Shown piece after piece: positions 61,695 to 64,000 of a stretch of DNA of 64,000 bases. The notes beneath the pieces are model-generated. The model saw only the letters and a program-made list of their open reading frames with translations, made no database searches and was not told the origin of the DNA. This DNA comes from Bog-756 sp963738545 (GTDB lineage: Bacteria; Actinomycetota; Acidimicrobiia; Acidimicrobiales; RAAP-2), in assembly GCA_963738545.1 (NCBI GenBank), contig CAVTXA010000003.1:1-64000 (forward strand). Reading direction: 5' to 3'. The position numbers were made by a program, and so were the translations under genes. Positions within the stretch are counted from its first letter, which is position 1; each line of letters starts with the position of its first letter.

Positions 61695-63041
61695 GTGACC
61701 GGCTCGCGCGACGTCCTGGACCTGGCCGACCGGCTCTGGACCGGCGAGGTCACCACCTCCGAAGTCCACCCGCTCAGCCCATCGACCGGCATGGCCGAGG
61801 TGGCCGACGGCGTGGGCTTCGTCCCCTCGTTCGCCAACGTCTCAGCAGTGCGCACCGACGACGGACTCGTGCTGGTGGACACCGGGAGCGTCTTCATGGC
61901 CGCCGGCATCCACGAGACGCTCCGGGCCTGGGACCCGGGGCGCCTCCACACGGCCGTCTACTCCCACGGCCACATCGACCACGTCTTCGGCGTCCCGGTG
62001 TGGGCGGCCGAGTCGGCCGAGGCCGGCTGGCCCGAGCCGGTCGTCGTGGCCCACGAGGCCCTTCCGGCCCGGTTCGACCGCTACATCATGACCGCCGGCT
62101 ACAACGGCATCATCAACCGGCGCCAGTTCGACATCGACTCCCTGCAGTGGCCCACCGAGTACCGCTACCCCGACCGCACCTACCGGGACCACCTCGAACT
62201 CGACATCGGCGGGACCCGGGCCGAGCTCCACCACGCCAAGGGCGAGACCGACGACCACACCTGGACCTGGTTCCCCGGGTCCAAGGTGCTGTGCTGCGGC
62301 GATCTGTTCATCTGGGCCTCGCCCAACGCCGGCAACCCCCAGAAGGTCCAGCGGTACCCGCTCGAGTGGGCGGACGCCCTCCGCCAGATGCTGGCTCTCT
62401 ACGACGGCCCCGACGGAGGACCCGAGGTCCTCCTGCCCGGGCACGGCTTTCCGGTCATGGGTGGCCACCGCGTGAAGCAGGCCCTCACCGACACCGCCGA
62501 CCTGTTGGAGTCCCTGGTCCACCAGACCCTGGCCCTCATGAACAACGGGGCCCGCCTGGACGAGGTCATCCACACGGTCACCCCCCCGGCCCACCTGATG
62601 GAGCGTCCCTACCTGCAGCCCGTCTACGACGAGCCCGAGTTCGTCGTGCGCACCGTGTGGCGGCTCTACGGGGGCTGGTGGGACGGCAACCCGGCCACGC
62701 TCAAGCCGGCCCCCGAGCGGGCCCTGGCCCTCGAACTGGCCGAACTGGCCGGTGGTGCGTCCGTCCTGGCCGACCGGGCCCTGGCCCTGCTGCCCGGCGA
62801 CCCCGCCGCGGGCGGGAGCCCCCCTCCGGGCCCGGACGACGGGGCGTTACGCCTGGCCGGGCACCTGGCCGAACTGGCCTGGTTGGCCGCTCCCGACGAT
62901 CCCGGTGTCCAGGACGTGCGCCGCACCGTCTTCACCCGGCGAGCCGACGCGGCGTCGTCCACCATGGCCCACGGGGTCTTCGCCTGGGCGGCGCGCGAGT
63001 CCGGCGGGGCCCCTCCCGGGGCGGGGTCGCCGGGCACCTGA
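61695..63041 (+). CDS. MBL-fold hydrolase, alkyl-sulfatase-like
   Basis: 448 residues from GTG 61695. VYSHGHIDHVFG is the HxHxDH metal motif. HHAKGETDDHTWTWFPGSKVLCCGDLFIW and LPGHGFPVMGG carry the other metal ligands. A dimerisation-type helical domain (about residues 250-330) follows, in the order of SDS-type alkyl sulfatases. The C-terminal sterol-carrier-like domain of true alkyl sulfatases is not clear. It could cleave alkyl sulfate or other esters with two metal ions. Confidence 0.83.
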   Translation: MTGSRDVLDLADRLWTGEVTTSEVHPLSPSTGMAEVADGVGFVPSFANVSAVRTDDGLVLVDTGSVFMAAGIHETLRAWDPGRLHTAVYSHGHIDHVFGVPVWAAESAEAGWPEPVVVAHEALPARFDRYIMTAGYNGIINRRQFDIDSLQWPTEYRYPDRTYRDHLELDIGGTRAELHHAKGETDDHTWTWFPGSKVLCCGDLFIWASPNAGNPQKVQRYPLEWADALRQMLALYDGPDGGPEVLLPGHGFPVMGGHRVKQALTDTADLLESLVHQTLALMNNGARLDEVIHTVTPPAHLMERPYLQPVYDEPEFVVRTVWRLYGGWWDGNPATLKPAPERALALELAELAGGASVLADRALALLPGDPAAGGSPPPGPDDGALRLAGHLAELAWLAAPDDPGVQDVRRTVFTRRADAASSTMAHGVFAWAARESGGAPPGAGSPGT

Positions 63042-63144
63042 GAAGGCGGTCGTGGCCACCCGCCTGAACTGGGAGTTCGTGGCGCCGAAAACTCGTCGGC
63101 TCTGAACTTCTACTTCCGGCCCCGTGCCCACTAGTGTCATCGCC

Positions 63145-64000
63145 GTGAACGCATTCACAACCCGGAACCCACGCCGATCACGCACCGACAACCCGGCTGC
63201 GCCCACGGTCGGATCCGACGTCGGGGACGGTGCATCGGCACCCCGTCGGCACTGGGGACGCTGGGCCGCCGGTCTGGCCGTGGGTGCACCGTTGGTGCTC
63301 GGTGGCTGCGACTTCTATCCCACGTACGGGGCCAGCCGGGGCGCGACCTCCCAGGGCCAGGACACCTTCAAGCTCTACTCGGGGATGATGACGACGGGCA
63401 TCATCGTCGGGGGCATCGTCTTCCTCCTGATCCTGTGGACCATCCTGCGCTACCGGAAGCGGGCCGGTGACGACGAGATGCCCCGCCAGTTCCACGAGAA
63501 CGTGCCCATCGAGGTCATCTACACCGTGGTGCCCATCCTCATCGTGGCCGTCCTGTTCTTCTTCACCGTCATCACCGAGAACAAGGTTGACGCCATCCAG
63601 CCGATCAACGCCCGGGTCACCTCGACGGGTCAACCCGTGGTCAACATCAGGGTCACCGCCTTCCAGTGGGGCTGGCGGTTCGACTATCCGGACCTCAACG
63701 TGGGCGTGGCCGGCGAGACCACCAACGGTCCCAACAATCACGGACCCCAGATGGTCGTCCCCACCGGGCAGACGGTGCAGATCACCCTGGTCTCCGACGA
63801 TGTCATCCACGGGTTCTACGTGCGGGACTTCAACTTCAGCCGCTACGCCCTCCCCGGTGTGGTCAACCACTTCGACCTCGACGTCCTCCAGAACGGGACC
63901 TACAACGGGCAGTGCACGCAGATCTGCGGGCTCTACCACTCCGAGATGCTGTTCAGCGTGCGCTCGGTCAGCCCCATCGCCTTCCGGGCCTGGGCCGCCG
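63145..64000 (+). CDS. ctaC: Cytochrome c oxidase subunit II (3' end outside window)
   Basis: About 285 residues are visible. A lipobox LVLGGC near residue 55 marks a lipoprotein-type N-terminus. Two membrane helices follow (TGIIVGGIVFLLILWTIL and VIYTVVPILIVAVLFFFTVI). The periplasmic CuA domain has FQWGWRFDYP, DVIHGFYV (His ligand) and the cluster CTQICGLYHSEM (Cys, Cys, His, Met). It receives electrons from cytochrome c or bc1 and passes them to subunit I. A TAGTGT box 7 nt before GTG 63145 suggests a leaderless start. No stop occurs before the window ends. Confidence 0.93.
   Translation, partial: MNAFTTRNPRRSRTDNPAAPTVGSDVGDGASAPRRHWGRWAAGLAVGAPLVLGGCDFYPTYGASRGATSQGQDTFKLYSGMMTTGIIVGGIVFLLILWTILRYRKRAGDDEMPRQFHENVPIEVIYTVVPILIVAVLFFFTVITENKVDAIQPINARVTSTGQPVVNIRVTAFQWGWRFDYPDLNVGVAGETTNGPNNHGPQMVVPTGQTVQITLVSDDVIHGFYVRDFNFSRYALPGVVNHFDLDVLQNGTYNGQCTQICGLYHSEMLFSVRSVSPIAFRAWAA

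Overview
The window is high-GC DNA with frequent GTG starts, ATGA/GTGA gene overlaps, KstR-like and other TetR regulators, many acyl-CoA dehydrogenases, F420-type luciferase-family oxidoreductases and Thr-rich secreted tails. This points to an actinobacterium. The GYWLVA-x-DGGVFxFGDA repeat proteins suggest the class Acidimicrobiia, but that placement is inference.

Left end (1-8.1 kb): accessory and partly decayed. It holds a partial HAD hydrolase and frame-broken remnants of a patatin-like lipase, a phytoene-dehydrogenase-like FAD enzyme, an F420-type LLM enzyme and a tyrosine recombinase. Next come a 41-bp 3' half of tRNA-Arg, an SDR gene and a second gene that each carry one frameshift, and an intact tyrosine recombinase beside an intact tRNA-Ala(CGC). 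Each recombinase is separated from its tRNA sequence by about 100-125 bp holding AGGTCA-type repeats, so two integration modules have the same layout.

8.2-15.9 kb: a GH18-like secreted protein with a Thr-rich tail, a YacL-like PIN/TRAM protein, a three-gene proton-translocating transhydrogenase operon (pntAA-pntAB-pntB) and a stand-alone EAL protein.

16-30.4 kb: a steroid C/D-ring (HIP pathway) catabolic block. An SDR diverges from the operon echA20-ipdA-ipdB-ipdC. Then follow a cytochrome P450, a ketoacyl-synthase-like protein, a PAS/GGDEF/EAL regulator, a FadA6-like thiolase and a two-subunit acyl-CoA dehydrogenase pair.

30.4-47.7 kb: two secreted proteins sharing the GYWLVA repeats (one with a CHAP domain, one with a CAP domain), an SGNH hydrolase with a charged tail, an SDR, an amidohydrolase-ACAD-ACAD-LLM operon, a GNAT, a Thr-rich membrane protein with an MscS-like channel, a D-aminoacylase-like amidohydrolase, an aldehyde dehydrogenase and a cyclase-family hydrolase.

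47.8-64 kb: two TetR regulators (the second KstR-like), an ABC exporter, a sphingosine-1-phosphate-lyase/decarboxylase-like PLP enzyme, an MFS transporter, a nitronate-monooxygenase-like protein, a GH1 glycosidase, a thiolase-like/crotonase pair, TatA, an MBL-fold hydrolase and the start of cytochrome c oxidase subunit II.

The most interesting signal is a 15-bp palindrome, CTGACGnnnYGTCAG. It occurs exactly at three promoters (amidohydrolase operon, D-aminoacylase-like gene, aldehyde dehydrogenase) and with one or two mismatches in the two divergent promoters of the steroid block (SDR/echA20 and thiolase/ACAD). It differs from the known KstR and KstR2 operators and suggests one regulon joining these catabolic genes. 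Many genes also have a TAnnnT box 5-8 nt before the start codon, which implies leaderless transcripts.
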